From Glycine soja (taxonomy: Eukaryota; Streptophyta; Magnoliopsida; Fabales; Fabaceae), in contig NC_041010.1 of assembly GCF_004193775.1 (NCBI RefSeq), positions 45,435,562 to 45,499,561 on the forward strand: a DNA stretch of 64,000 nt. Direction: 5' to 3'. The translations under genes and the position numbers were made by a program. Each line of letters starts with the position of its first letter. The first letter of the stretch is position 1. Positions 52,301-64,000 of this stretch are shown one piece after another. The notes beneath the pieces are model-generated. The model was not told the DNA's origin. It did not search any database and was given only the letters and a program-made list of their open reading frames with translations.

Positions 52301-54998
52301 GATCAGTTATGAAGTGTATGCTAGATTTGGTGGATTACCATCTCTTGATAGCTGGGACTATTATTATGCTAACAAGACCAGGAGAAGTGATCCATCCGTG
52401 TTTTTCATGCTATATGACTCAAGTGATGCCAAAGTTAATTTTTATATTATGTATGCTAGAGAAGGAACTTGGGGTATCGGTCTAAGACATCTTAATACCA
52501 GCAGTGATTCCACGAAAGGGCTAACTAGCATGTCTATTTCACTTGAGCGATGCCCAAAACGATGTTCCTCTCACGGAGAATGTAAATTTTCTTTTGATGC
52601 TAGTGGATTGACATCGTACAGGTTTGGGCCCTTTGCTTGTTCTTAATTTATCAGTGGTGTTTACATTGCATTTGTTTTCTTTATGTTGCTTGACAAGAAT
52701 GCAGAAAGTCCTCGGTAATGATTGAGACACAAGGAAAAAAAATTGAATGCCATATTGTGGGTTTTTCCGATTGCATGTTTTGCATTTGCTCCCCAACTTA
52801 TTAAGGAGTTGACCATTTTAAATATTTACTTTTTGCTGTCAGCTTCTGCTCTTGTGATCGAAACCATGGAGGCTTTGACTGTAGCATTGAGATTGTAACA
52901 CATCAAGGTGATTGCTCATTTTTCATATTGATAAAATTGGTTCATTTTTCTAATATGGTGTACAAATTCCTTAATCCAGTTATTAAAAATTTGTATAGGG
53001 CATGTACGTCAATCAATTTTTCTCATTGTATCAAATGCTGCAGCCATACTTCCTGCCTATTGGGCCCTTCGGAAGAAGGTGGTTCTTTCCCTTCACTATT
53101 GCTACTATTGATAACTTGTTTCATTATATAGTGATTTTTTGTTGACACAGAACCCATAGTTTCCCTTTTTTATGGTACAAAACCCAGAAATGATTTCCTT
53201 TATGCAGGCATTAGCAGAATGGGTTTTATACACATCCAGTGGGATTTCAAGTGGACTATATCATGCGTGTGATGTAGGTACCTGGTGTGCATTGAACTAT
53301 AATGTCTTACAGGTTAGAGCTTCACCTCCAGTATTCCCTTTTACTCTTTCTGAAAATATATAAGAATTTTTGGAAGTAGAAATGTTATGCCATTGACATA
53401 AGTATTACAAACTTAAATAGACCAGTGTAATTTGACTATCTAAATGGAATGAATTAATCTGTGGAAGCATGAGCCTTGGGCATTAATCATATTTAACATG
53501 TGTACATCAGTACGTGCATGAGAAGCAAAAAATAGATTTCATAGTATGATTGGTGACCCTAAATACAATGTAATACAAAATCGCTATATTTATGTTTCTG
53601 AGAATTTACATTGGCTTTACATATCAATGTTTCAGTTCATGGACTTCTGGCTCTCTTTCATGGCTGTGATTAGCACTTTTATTTATCTAGCTACCATTGA
53701 TGAAGTACTTAAGAGAGCAATCCACACAGCTGTTGCTATCCTTACTGCCCTAATGGCTGCAACGAAAGCAACCAGGTACATGAACTGGTACACCGTCAAT
53801 TTAGGCACAGCCACCCAATCATTAAAGGTGTTCAAGTCTTTTTCATATTTATCTTTGCTGAATTGTGCAGGTCTTCCAATGTTATTCTTGTAATTGTCAT
53901 TGGTGCTCTTGGTCTGTTTATTGGATGGTTGATAGAAATCTCAACAAAGTATAGGTCCCTTTCCTTTTCAATTGGAATCTCATTTAATTTCTCTCAGTGG
54001 TAAGTTCTCTGTACTTAGATATATTTTGTTTCAATAAGATATACAATATCATATTGATTTACAAGCAACACAGAAGCAATTGAAGGACAATGCTTTATTT
54101 TCATTTTTTTCAATTTTTTTTGCATTCACTGCCTTTTCATGGTTAGCCATTGTTGTGAACCCCCCCTTAGCCCCTCTTCATTGTGGCTGATCGTAGCATG
54201 ATCTAGCTCTATGCTACCGTATAGAGTGTGTTCCGTAATTCACTCTAGTAAGTTGTCAGGCATCTTTAGGGAGAAATGTATGATATAATAAAGCCCAGTG
54301 TCAAATTACATGGATCTAGGATGATTCACATCTGGAAATGATGCCAAACAAGGTAATTTATGGAGAAAACTTCTATTCAGATATTAATAGATATTAGCAG
54401 ATATTAGAGATATTAATCAGATTTCATTGTTTTCCTTGGTTCTTTGCTAGTTTCCTTAGATAGCTCATTCTAGTCCCTAAACCTGACGGATTGAGATTGT
54501 GTAATTCATGTATTTATATTTTACAGTATGTGATAGTAACGTAAATATAGCACAATTATTCATTCTCTCAAATATTACATTTATAACTAAGTAAGTGATA
54601 GTTATGAACTTTCACTGCAGTTTCCAAACTATTAAGCGGTGGATCTATAATCTTGCCAAGACACTTTTGAGACGGTACCACTGGGCTTTTGCCTTGGCTG
54701 GTTTTCTTGCATTGGCCATGGCAGCAATAAGCTGGACTCTTGAAACCAGTGAAACGTACTGGTTTTGGCATAGGTATTACAAAATTACTACTATCCTCTT
54801 TATTTCTCTCTCGTTTTGTCTTCTCTTCCTCATGTTACTCTCTTTTGAAATGTTTACAGCATTTGGCATATTACAATATACACATCTTCTTTCTTCTTCC
54901 TTTGTTCAAAAGCAAATATTGAGGATACAGAGAATCAGCTTCCTACAAATGGAAACTATGAACTGACTCATCAGGATTCACTTCCAAGAACTGGTTAG
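46383..54998 (+). CDS. TMEM8/PGAP6-like multipass membrane protein, CREST superfamily (14 exons)
   Basis: Exons: 46383-46575, 47403-47461, 48533-48650, 49386-49459, 49855-49923, 50846-51418, 52086-52621, 52843-52907, 52999-53078, 53208-53312, 53636-53775, 53871-53999, 54621-54773, 54860-54998. They join in phase to 2433 nt, 810 aa. A signal peptide (about 1-33) precedes a long N-glycosylation-rich ectodomain, then one EGF-like module with cysteines 518, 522, 528, 543, 545 and 554. The C-terminal part (about 565-785) is a multipass DUF3522/TMEM8-type domain. CREST-type residues are visible: S604-x3-H608 with D611 (SGLYHACD), and H764-x3-H768 (HSIWH). Animal TMEM8A/PGAP6 is a GPI-specific phospholipase A2; a similar hydrolase role here is inference. 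Plant homologues exist but are little studied. A TRIM-like element lies in intron 2, and a 98-bp triplication begins five codons before the stop. Confidence 0.92.
47511..48214 (+). mobile_element. TRIM-like short LTR element in TMEM8-like intron 2
   Basis: Two direct repeats begin ACTTGGGTGTTATGGGG (47511) and ACTTGGGTATTATGGGG (48081). Both contain CCCACAT, AGTATGGGATGCT, AGTACT, AAGTGGTTT and ATGATGTGG. After the first copy comes TTAGTATCAGAGTC (47652-47665), close to the initiator-Met tRNA primer-binding site TGGTATCAGAGCC. The interior (about 400 bp) has no ORF. The second copy ends CCCCATAATACTGAAGT, an inverted copy of its own start, which is odd for an LTR. Boundaries are uncertain. 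Confidence 0.55.
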
Positions 54999-55274
54999 AA
55001 TTAAGTAAATGGAATAGTGAGTAATGGTTTATGGACACTTTCATATATAGTGTATACACTCTCAATCGACACCCTTCACTTCCAAGAACTGGTTAGAATT
55101 AAGTAAATGGAACAGTGAGTAATGGTTTATGGACACTTTCATATATAGTGTATACACTCTCAATCGACACCCTTCACTTCCAAGAACTGGTTAGAATTAA
55201 GTAAATGGAATAGTGAGTAATGGTTTATGGACACTTTCATATATAGTGTATACACTCTCAATCGACACCCTTCA
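54981..55274 (+). repeat. Three tandem copies of a 98-bp unit across the stop codon
   Basis: Units 54981-55078, 55079-55176 and 55177-55274 are almost identical (for example GGAATAG against GGAACAG in copy 2). Copy 1 contains the last five codons (LPRTG) and stop of the TMEM8-like gene; copies 2 and 3 lie in the 3' UTR. The near-identity indicates a recent expansion. Confidence 0.97.
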
Positions 55275-58200
55275 TTTACCCCTATCTCTATCTTCTTATC
55301 ACATCATATCACTTACTACATCTACACTTTTCTCTCTTCTATCTCTTTTTCTGGGTGTATGTTGGGTTTGAGTGTCCATAAATCATTTTTGTTAAAATTT
55401 TTGGTGTTTTGAGGTGAGTTGTGGAGGTGGCTCAAGAATGTGTGGCTACTGCTATTGAATTTGGAGGCCAAAAACAATGATCAAGCAAAGCAGTCTCTTG
55501 TAAATTCTTGTCAGCACAAGATTTGTTTCTGCCATTCTTTATAGGATAATTTTGGCATGATTGTGTCTAGGATAAAGAATCAAACTACGGATAAATTTTT
55601 GTCATAGGATAAAGGAGCTTTGTTTATGTTGTAATTATGATTTAGAAGATAACTTGCCTTTGAACTGTATCATATTTAGAGATCTTTCTGATAAAAACTA
55701 CTCAACATGATGGATCTAATTTACTCCAGCAGTTTCTTTATAACTTGCTCTAGTTTGCTATTTTATGAAAATTAAAAAATGGAGAACTTTGCAACACCTA
55801 TGTAATATAAGGTTGACATAAAAACATTAAAATAAAAAAGAAAATGATATTAACATTTCGATGATATTTTTAGAAGTCTAACAAATGTTCTTTTGTTTAT
55901 TATGTATGAATCTTCTGATTCTTTTTATTATCCTTATAATTATTATGTCTGATTTATTTTATTTTATTTCACATCAATATGTTGATAATGGTACGTGGAC
56001 CCAAGTTCCGGGTTCCATGCAACGCAACTTTATAAAATTCACAAGCGGTAGCTGATGAATTATTGAATTAACTTATACAGTAGTACATGAAGAATTAAAA
56101 TCAAAACAAAATTGTACTTAAATAAGAAATTGCATTTATTTTATTAATCTAATTAATGAGGATTTCGTCATCTTCATTTGTTTTTAACTCCAGGAGTAAT
56201 CGAGAAAAAATCTTTTTTACCGATATATTATAGTAGTCTCTAGTCTTTGTAGTTAGAAATAGACCAACCTAACCTAATGCATGGGGAGTTGAGCAACTTA
56301 TTAACTAAGTATTATTTATTAGGTTCTCCCCCACAAAATAAAAGCTAACTATAATGTCAGTATACAAAATGTTTTCTTTGGAAAGTGATAAAATACTTGT
56401 TTCCTCGATGAATTAAATTGAGGGATAAGCAACAAAATATTTTTCATTTTTGTGCCTGTGTGGATGCTCCCTCATTGTTCTCTTCTTCAATTTCTGCCGA
56501 CCAATGCAAAAATGTGAAAAAACACAAAGCAAGGATGGTCTTCTTTACATTTTGCAACTCCCAAAACCTAAACCAAATTCAAAACAGATTTTGCAAGTAT
56601 TTGCTGTATTAAATGCATTAAAAAATGAATTTTCTTTTTATTTGTAGGAATTGAAATATTTTTTTTTCCTTTTAGGTTTATAAAATGAACAAGGTATATA
56701 TAGTATTTTATATCGATTACTGAAAATTGAAAGCAAAATTTGTGAATTACATTTATGCTTTTACATAGATGTGTCTATATTTTCTTCGATCTTTTTTCTT
56801 TTGCACATTTTTCTCTTTTCTTTATTTTTCTTAGTTAAAAATGATAATATGAAATGAATGCTTGCATTCAACGGATTATATTAACGAAGAAAATACTGTT
56901 ATTTAATTTGATTTTTTATTGTGGTATTGTAAAAAAATTTCTTTCGTCACTTTTCCCACTTTAATTTAAAGTATGAATAATGTTATAACTTTAAGCAGGC
57001 TGGCCAATGATTTTTTTTAAATAATAATAAAATTCAACTAAATATTTACATTTCATACTTATATTATTGTAAAGGAAACTCTCCCATTTTGGTTATATTT
57101 TCCTCGATTTAGTAATATGAATTGATGAAAATGCACTTGTCATTTGTCAAAATGTCAATGATTAAATTTCTCTGTTATGTTAATTTTAAGAAATACCTAT
57201 AGAATAGACATTGATTAATAAATATGTTAAGAAATTTCAATTCATTATTAACTTTTTTATTAGCATAAAGTCGTGAAACATAAGTTATTCTATTTGTTTG
57301 AATTCCACATTCAATTTTTGTAGTCTTTATGCTGTTAAGCAGCCCTGACCCAATGGCTATGCTAGAAAACTATTTGAGTTGACTTCTATGCTAATTTCTT
57401 TGGCTGCAATGAGAAAATAAAAACCAAAGCAGCAAAAAAGACAAACACCTTTACCAGTGTATCTAGGTGGGGATCCTAATACAATACGAGAGAATAGGCA
57501 TAAATGTCATGATAGGATTGAAATGTTACATAATGAAAAAACTAAATCAAAGTTGAGTACCATAAAAGCTCATAACATGTTTAAGTAGTTGAGATTTTTA
57601 AGTTAAATACAATTAAAGTAATTGATAAAAGGGAATTTTTTTTTTACCACAAAAGCCTAATTCGACCATGTCATTTTTAAACAAAATGAACATAAGATTT
57701 AAATAAATATATTTGTACTTCTTATAATTTAACATTTTTTTATTTTTGTTTCTGTATTTTTTTTCTTTTTAATTTTTATAAAATATGTTTATTTTGTTTT
57801 CCGTACTTAACATGTTTTAAATAACACTTTTAATAATGAAAAATATTATCTAAAATAAAAAAACAAAATAAACACATTTTATAAGAACTAAAACGAAAAA
57901 AAATATAAAAATAAAAAAACTCTAAATTACATGTAACAAATGTATTTAATCCTTTTTTATAATCGTCTTTCAACACATTTATAAACTAAATTACCTAGAA
58001 TATTCTATTCTCACAAACATTAATCTAACATTACCTAATCAAAACTTACTTTTCAATATTTTTTTTACCCAGAATATTCTCACAAATATTAACTTAACAG
58101 TATATTTATTCATAATAAATTAATTCAAGCTAAAAAAAGTAAAGAATATAAAGTGTAAATATGAATGGCTGTAGTACGTAGCAGTATTTTTTGTTATGAG

Positions 58201-58899
58201 TAGTACGTAGCAGTATAAAAGAGATCAGCTATTCATAAATTATTTTAATTTAACACATGAGTTTATGTGCTTAATGAAACAAATAAATTCAAGATTTAAT
58301 TTAAACCTATTTACTTAGCATTAATAATTTGTAATTATCTGTTATATATGTGTATTCTTTAAAGAGTTGTAACTTTGTTTATACATTTGCTTAAAGGATT
58401 ATAATTAAATCTACAATAATTTTATATTCACTACCAAACCAACTCTAATTTTCAAGATTTTACATAAATAACCATCAACCTTCTTTACAAAATCCTCATA
58501 TCTTCATCATCAAAATTTATTGTTTTATTTCAATGTCATCTCAGCTATTACAAAGTTATTTAGTATTTGTATTATATTTTCTTAATAACAAGCTTGATAA
58601 ATATTAAATTAATAATTTTAAAAATAAAGCTGAGAAGAAAGCTAAAAAAATACTAATTAAATTATGAATGAATTAATCCGATTAATTTAAATTTTTTTAT
58701 TTTTAAAATAAGTCAATTTCAAACTTTGAAATTTATTTATTTAAAGTAAATAAAATAAAATAAATTTAAGCAACTACTTTTGTTTTGCCTTCATAAATGA
58801 TAAATCAAACATGAAAGTTCAGTAGTCAATTTTTGTTACTAGTAGTCTCGTACGAAAATACCATTGTACTGTGTTATGTCGACGAGAATACAACAGACA
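55275..58899. other. Intergenic, 3.6 kb
   Basis: 3' UTR of the TMEM8-like gene probably ends by about 55750. The rest is AT-rich with no supported gene or clear element. Confidence 0.5.
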
Positions 58900-60060
58900 A
58901 AAAATATTCAAAGATAGAGAGAACCATAACCAAAGCCATAGCATGAGCCACCTTCCTGAAACCCAATTCCTTAACAGTTTCTCACCCTTCTCTTCTCTTC
59001 TCTTCATCTACTCTTTTCAAAAAGGTAAGCTTCTTTTTTGCTTGCACCCTTCGATTTTTCTCAGCTTTCATGGAGTGTAACGAGTCATCTACTTGAGTTT
59101 TGGCCACCCTTTTGTGCCTTGCAAATAGGGTTTTCATGCTCTGAATTTGGTTGTGATGGTTTTTACTTTCTACCCTTTTCTTGTTCTGCCAAAAGGGTTG
59201 TTTTGGGCTGTTTTGGTTTTGGAGGGTCAAGGTGTTGTTTCCTCTGTTATGCCGTGTGTCTGATGGTGATTGTTTTGGATTGTTTCTATGCCCCTCTTCT
59301 TCTTTCTGTATAGTATTGATTCTTTGGAGTGTTTTTCTGTTTGTAAAGTTAATTTTTTTTTTGTTGATAAAATTTATATGCTAGTTCAAGTAATCTGTAA
59401 CTGGGATGTTAATGGTTTTGGTTAAAATATAGTCATAATAGGCATGAGGATTGATGTTTCGTGTCAAGGTATTTATGTTTATAATCTATTGAAACCATTA
59501 TAATCTAGGACAAAGCTTAGATGGAGTTCCTGTGGTGCTTTTGGTGTTGTTCTCCGATCAGAATTGGAGTTTTACTGCAAAACCCTATGCTGACTTTTAA
59601 TATAAACCTTTATTATGCAGATTATTGAGGTAAAACTCCAATTCTAATTTGATAACAATATCAAAAACGTCTAAGAAACTGTATATGAGTTTTTTCTTAT
59701 AATCTTTATGCTATATGGCCTTATTATGTACCTAAGAATAATTTCTATAGAAACCTTATGGATTCTATAATCATGTCTCAAAATGTAGGGCTTGTTTTCC
59801 TGTAACCTCTAATTATTTACTTTGTGTTTATTTATGTTATTTGAAGTTTCTATTGATGTAAATGTGGCTTTATGCAATGTAACTATGTAAGTTCGTTTCT
59901 TATGTGGATTAATCATTAATACTAATTTTTTGGTTTGTGATAGCAGAATAGATGCATGAAGTCTGGTGACCTCTGATCTGATTCCCTCTTGATGTCAAAC
60001 AACAGAAGAGAACGAAACTATCAATTATTTATTTCATTAAGTAAAAAGAATTAGTGGAAA
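58900..60060 (+). promoter_or_regulatory. RHB1A-like 5' leader: noncoding exon, leader intron, upstream ORFs
   Basis: A CT-rich leader ends with a strong donor (AAAAAG/GTAAGC, exon end 59024). A 922-bp leader intron ends at TAGCAG (59946). The second leader exon carries three upstream ATGs before the main ATG at 60061: 59952-59969 (5 codons), 59956-59976 (6 codons, overlapping) and 59992-60054 (20 codons), the last stopping 6 nt before the main start. This suggests translational dampening (inference). The transcription start is not defined. Confidence 0.6.
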
Positions 60061-62113
60061 ATGGGAGGTTGCTGTTGTTCTGCCAGAAAACCTCATCTGC
60101 AAGGGGCACCAGTATATTACTATGTTAGTAGTTTTCTATCCTCTCTTACATGATTTATAAGCTAAGCCCATATCGTAGCTTATAAGAATCTATCTAGAAA
60201 TCTCACTCCAGCATTTTTATTTCCAACATCCTCACCTATGTAATCTTTTAATCATTAGCATTAGCAATGGTGGAGCGAAGAACTAATTACTGAAGGAAAA
60301 ATCAAACTATTTCATAATCAACTTGCTATTGAAAGCCTTAAAATGGTCAGTATAGGGGAACCGTTGTGTTAGCAAAATATGATTTCTGCTTTATTTTGCT
60401 TGCCAAATTACTAGTTTAATTTTTTTTTGGATGAAGTGAGTGACCCTGAATATTTACGTAATTGAAAGATCAAACAATTTCTTGTGTAGTACTTTAGCAA
60501 CATAGATTTATTGCCGTTTCTTGGACTGCAGCACATTTTCTAACATAATATAAGATTCCTTGCAAAATGGAGAGCTAGTGAATATTACTGTTATAGTTGA
60601 ATCAAGTTAGGCACCTGACAGAATTCACATTGATGATGCTCAAAGTGAATTTTTGAAAGCTGCTACTTGGATGGAATGTAGGGAAGATGTATGTGCAGAT
60701 GCAAAATAACAGAATGTTATTAAGGCTCAAATAGACTTATCTCTCTCTCTCTTATTTCCTTTTTTAAAAATGAATTTCTATGCTTGGACTTGGCTTTTAT
60801 GAATAGTATGGAGAAAAACATGAGTATATCATTATCATCTCAGAAGGCATGATCCCCTAGGGGATGTCAAATGAGAAGGTGGCTGAGATGTAGACTGTTA
60901 GTACAAAATGGATTGTTTTCATTGTTCTATTCATTCCAGAACAGTAATTTGGTCTGGCTATTTGTTTGTTCTTTTAGATTATGGTTTATAATTATTTATG
61001 ATGAGCTTATGATTTGAAGCCTAAAAAAATCCTGTTTGCAGTGCCCACCAACTTTTGAAGAGCGTGAGTCTTTAACATCTAATAATGGCACGAATGCTTC
61101 AGTCAATGCTGGATTTCTCATTGGTTTGAACCTGGAAGCATCCATGCCTGATACTTTCCAGTCCCCTCCCGTGCCTCTACCTTATGATATGGTCTTGGGA
61201 GGTTCTGCATCAACATATTCTGAATCTGGCAGAGAAACAGTTAGTAGTTTTGAAACTTTAATTACACGTGAAGATGTTGAAGAATCAGATTGTAAAGCTC
61301 AAGCCAATTCTGCTCTTACATCGCCAAGGAAGGCACAACTACCAAAATCAAATGTAACTCAAGTATTAGTGACAGAAGAAGAGGATGTCTGTCCAATTTG
61401 TCTTGAAGGTACTTGCTTGTGTTATTAAAAGTAAATTTTTCAGAGATTTTCCAAGTTCCAGTCACGCGAATCAAGAGGAATGAGTCCTTTCTCTCCCAGG
61501 CAGATGATGAAAAATAATAATTTGATATTTTTTTTTTCAATGCAGAATATGATGTTGAAAATCCTAGTAATTTGACAAAATGTGAACACCATTTTCACTT
61601 ATCATGCATTCTTGAGTGGATGGAACGAAGTGACTCCTGTCCTATTTGTGATCAGGTTTGGCTTTTGCATTAATTCTGTATTACATGAAAAGCCTCGTCT
61701 TAGATTTGTTTCCCTTGAATGCATGCTCAGTGGTGCTTAAATTTGAAAAAATAATTGCTTATTTTTCATTAGCTATCTCAGGAAACTAGTAAAAATAAGT
61801 TAATTCAAACATGCACTAAATGCCATAATCATGTTAACTGCACTTTAATTTGGGTGCACCAAATATTGGAATTAAAAAGGAAGAGAGGTGAAAAAAGTGT
61901 TTTTCCCTTACCTTCTTTTCTTGGCAAACTAACTCTAGCAGTCCCGGTTAGATGCTGATTATTGATTATTTTTTACGATAAAATAATATCTGTATATGAC
62001 CATTTTTATATAGGAAGTCAATTATGCTATTTTGAATATGGAGATGATCAATACTCTTTTTCCTTGTTGACAATAGTCGTTTTTCTTTGATGTTACAGGA
62101 GATGATATTTTGA
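60061..62113 (+). CDS. RHB1A: RING-H2 E3 ubiquitin ligase, RHB1A-like (4 coding exons)
   Basis: Exons 60061-60123, 61042-61408, 61546-61655, 62099-62113 join in phase to 555 nt, 184 aa. The N-terminus MGGCCCSARKPHLQGAPVYYY has Gly2 followed by three Cys, a textbook N-myristoylation plus palmitoylation signal, so the protein is probably membrane-tethered. A Ser/Pro-rich middle region contains VPLPYDMVLG and SFETL motifs conserved in RHB1A proteins. The RING-H2 finger is at the extreme C-terminus (138-178), with ligands C138, C141, C156, H158, H161, C164, C175 and C178 all present. The protein ends DQEMIF, and the last exon codes only four residues. Arabidopsis RHB1A is an E3-type RING protein with an unsettled physiological role. 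Confidence 0.92.
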
Positions 62114-63531
62114 CCAGACAATGAATTAGTTTGATTGTTCAATCAAAGCTTGTTAAATGAATGGAAGATAGATGAAGATCATTGTATGATAACTGGTTAG
62201 ATGATGGCAACTACAGATTCATTTTCGATTGGTGGTGCATTGACAAAGTCATCATTTTAGTAGGCCCAGCCTTTGGTCACGAGGTTTTGACGGAATGCCA
62301 TACCATATGATATAGCATATCTCTTCAAATGCAATTCCTTTGGTCAGAATTTGCCCGTTATTATTAGTGTGAAAAAATGCGGCAACTCTGTAGATGCCAA
62401 CATTTATTTTCACAGATGCTTTTCTATTTATTTACTGCTCTCCATTCTCTTTTGTAAAAAAATTCTCAATATTTATTTGTCATGCCTGATTTACATTTTC
62501 ATTGTATATATATACACTAGTGGATTCTTGGGGTTCAGTGTTTTTGCAATAAGTACTTAATTATCAAGTATACAATAAGACCCTTTTCCTATTAAATTTT
62601 ATTCACTCCATTCTTTTGCATTAATACTTCCCAACTCCAATTATGAATGTAACTAAGTAATAACCTTTTCTTCTCCTCTTCAATTCATCCCATGTTTTTT
62701 TTTGTCAGAATCTCTAGACTTTTCAAAAGACCAAGGAAAAAAAAGCTGCTCATTTCATTTCTCGCACCACCAATTTTTGCGGGCATACCATTTCAAATTA
62801 AAAATTCATTGGAAAATCTGAAAAATTATTTAAAAACGATAAAGAAGTTGAAAAATGTTTTAAGATCAACGAAATTAACAGGCTCCCTCTTGAATCCATT
62901 CGTTTTGTTGTGAAACTGGAGATAAATTAGTCTTGCTAAATCTGGTGCCTGAAGAATATATGCTCCATTTAGAAATTGGTGAAACTTATGCCATGGAACC
63001 CACCAATTGGTGATTGCAGATAAGAGGTCTCTTTCTTTCTCAAAATCACGTGATTGCATACATTTATCACAGCTGTTTGTGATGTTACTTTATAAATCTT
63101 GTGAAATCTTGTGAAATATATTGTGCAGATTAAGCAAAAAATTGATGCAATCAGAAACCAACAAAAGACCAAAATTTTCAACCACTGGATAATTTAAGTG
63201 AAATAATTGTCTAACATCAACAATACTGTTTCCAAAGAAAAAAACATTGACAATAATTCCAAAATGAACCACCAATGACCCCAAATTGATAAACCATACT
63301 GTTTCCCCCCCAAAAAAAAACTATTCACAATCACCCAAACTTCTTTTCTTTTATTAAGGGTTGCAACATGAGAGGCATCAAAATAGGGCCGATGATCTCA
63401 ACTAGGTTGACACCAGGAGCACTACTCAACCTCTGCATACAATCACTCAAACTATGTTTACAAAAAAAGAAGGCCATTCCTACACATCACATGCCATCTC
63501 TAAAAAATTCTCATTCCTATCTGAATAGGAA
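62114..63531. other. Convergent 3' flanks of RHB1A-like and edge gene
   Basis: 3' UTR of the RHB1A-like gene, AT-rich spacer, and probably the 3' UTR of the minus-strand edge gene near 63400-63531. No additional gene is supported. Confidence 0.45.
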
Positions 63532-64000
63532 TTATTCAAATCTTAGTGCAGTCTCAGATACTTGTGAAGCTTGAGTCGGTGAGGCTGAATTTGAGTTTGA
63601 AATAACTGTTACTTCAGGTGCTGCACTTGGTTGAGCTATTTCAGCTGTTGCACAAGTTTGCTCTCTTTCCACTGCTGTTGTTGAATCTGTGACCGTATTT
63701 GGTACATCACCCTACTTCTTTGATGTCTGTTACAATAATATAGTGCATGTTTGGAAATTAGGTGTAAAAGTACTTTTGAGGCAAAAGTACTTTTGCAAAA
63801 GCATAAGGACTCTTGCTTTTGGTTTCATTTTATTGTTATCCATTGTATTGCATTGGAATGCGCATCACAGTAATTTCAACTGCAAATCAAACATGCACAT
63901 AGTCATCCAATTAGTAGACTCCATATAAAACAAAGTCAGAAAAAGTAGTATATTGAGTTACCTTTTCTCCAGCTATTGCATTAGCAACATTTTTGTCCTA
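63532..64000 (-). CDS. 3' end of an unrecognised gene (partial)
   Basis: Two terminal exons are visible. One, 63997-63962 (an acceptor-like TAG abuts it at the window edge), encodes DKNVANAIAGEK and has a GTAACT donor. The last, 63711-63532 after a TAG acceptor, encodes 59 residues and TAA. Both are in phase 0. The C-terminal 59 aa are low-complexity, rich in Ser, Thr, Ala, Val and Glu (for example TAEIAQPSAAPEVTV), probably disordered. I do not recognise the family. The product, start and remaining exons lie beyond the window. Intron signals and the open frame support a real gene, but with modest confidence. Confidence 0.55.
63743..63898. mobile_element. Small MITE in the last intron of the edge gene
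   Basis: The ends GTGCATGTTTGG (left) and CAAACATGCAC (right) are inverted repeats. The interior holds a second palindromic pair (AAAAGTACTTTTG twice). Size is 156 bp. The flanks share only ATA, so superfamily and target duplication are unresolved. Confidence 0.6.

Noticed and set aside
54981..55274. CRISPR-like regular repeats
   Set aside because: 98-bp units are contiguous with no unique spacers; a plain tandem duplication in a plant UTR.

Overview
This 64 kb window is plant nuclear DNA. It has AT-rich intergenic sequence, multi-exon genes with GT-AG introns, abundant small transposons and plant-specific gene families. The gene content and repeat types (Au-like SINE, (TTG)n-tailed LINE, short TRIM-like elements, a MULE carrying a plant mobile domain gene) suggest a legume, most likely Glycine. 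The genus is inferred from recognition, not proven. All exon structures below were assembled by hand from splice signals, reading phase and family resemblance. Every assembled CDS closes in frame.

Layout. 1-9.4 kb: a decayed pentatricopeptide-repeat (PPR) pseudogene, then an apparently intact 575-residue P-class PPR gene of the fertility-restorer-like type, then AT-rich spacer with foldback elements. 10.2-22.6 kb, minus strand: a 23-exon gene for the plant RIC1 homologue (1121 aa), the Golgi Rab6/Ypt6 exchange-factor subunit. Its introns hold microsatellites and nested transposons. 22.6-29.5 kb: no gene; a 0.6 kb long-TIR element and a 5'-truncated LINE with a perfect 15-bp target duplication. 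29.57-36.52 kb: one Mutator-like element (MULE) with 101-bp terminal inverted repeats and a near-perfect target duplication. It carries a mudrA transposase pseudogene (minus) convergent with a plant-mobile-domain pseudogene (plus). 37.5-38.0 kb: an intronless, GC-rich BRH1/RHA-type RING-H2 gene. 42.3-44.0 kb: a four-exon gene for a small single-pass membrane protein with two EGF-like modules. 46.4-55.0 kb: a 14-exon TMEM8/PGAP6-like gene of the CREST superfamily (810 aa), with a TRIM-like element in intron 2 and a 98-bp triplication across its stop codon. 58.9-62.1 kb: an RHB1A-type RING-H2 ligase with a leader intron and three upstream ORFs. 63.5-64.0 kb, minus: the 3' end of an unrecognised gene.

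The genes are ordinary independent plant genes, not an operon or island. Loose themes are endomembrane and cell-surface functions (RIC1, EGF protein, PGAP6-like) and two RING-H2 ubiquitin ligases. The most informative non-routine content is the PMD-carrying MULE, whose stop codons are mostly explicable by C:G to T:A transitions, the readable RNA code of the PPR protein, and the nested transposons in RIC1 intron 15. I did not find a convincing wholly new biological system.
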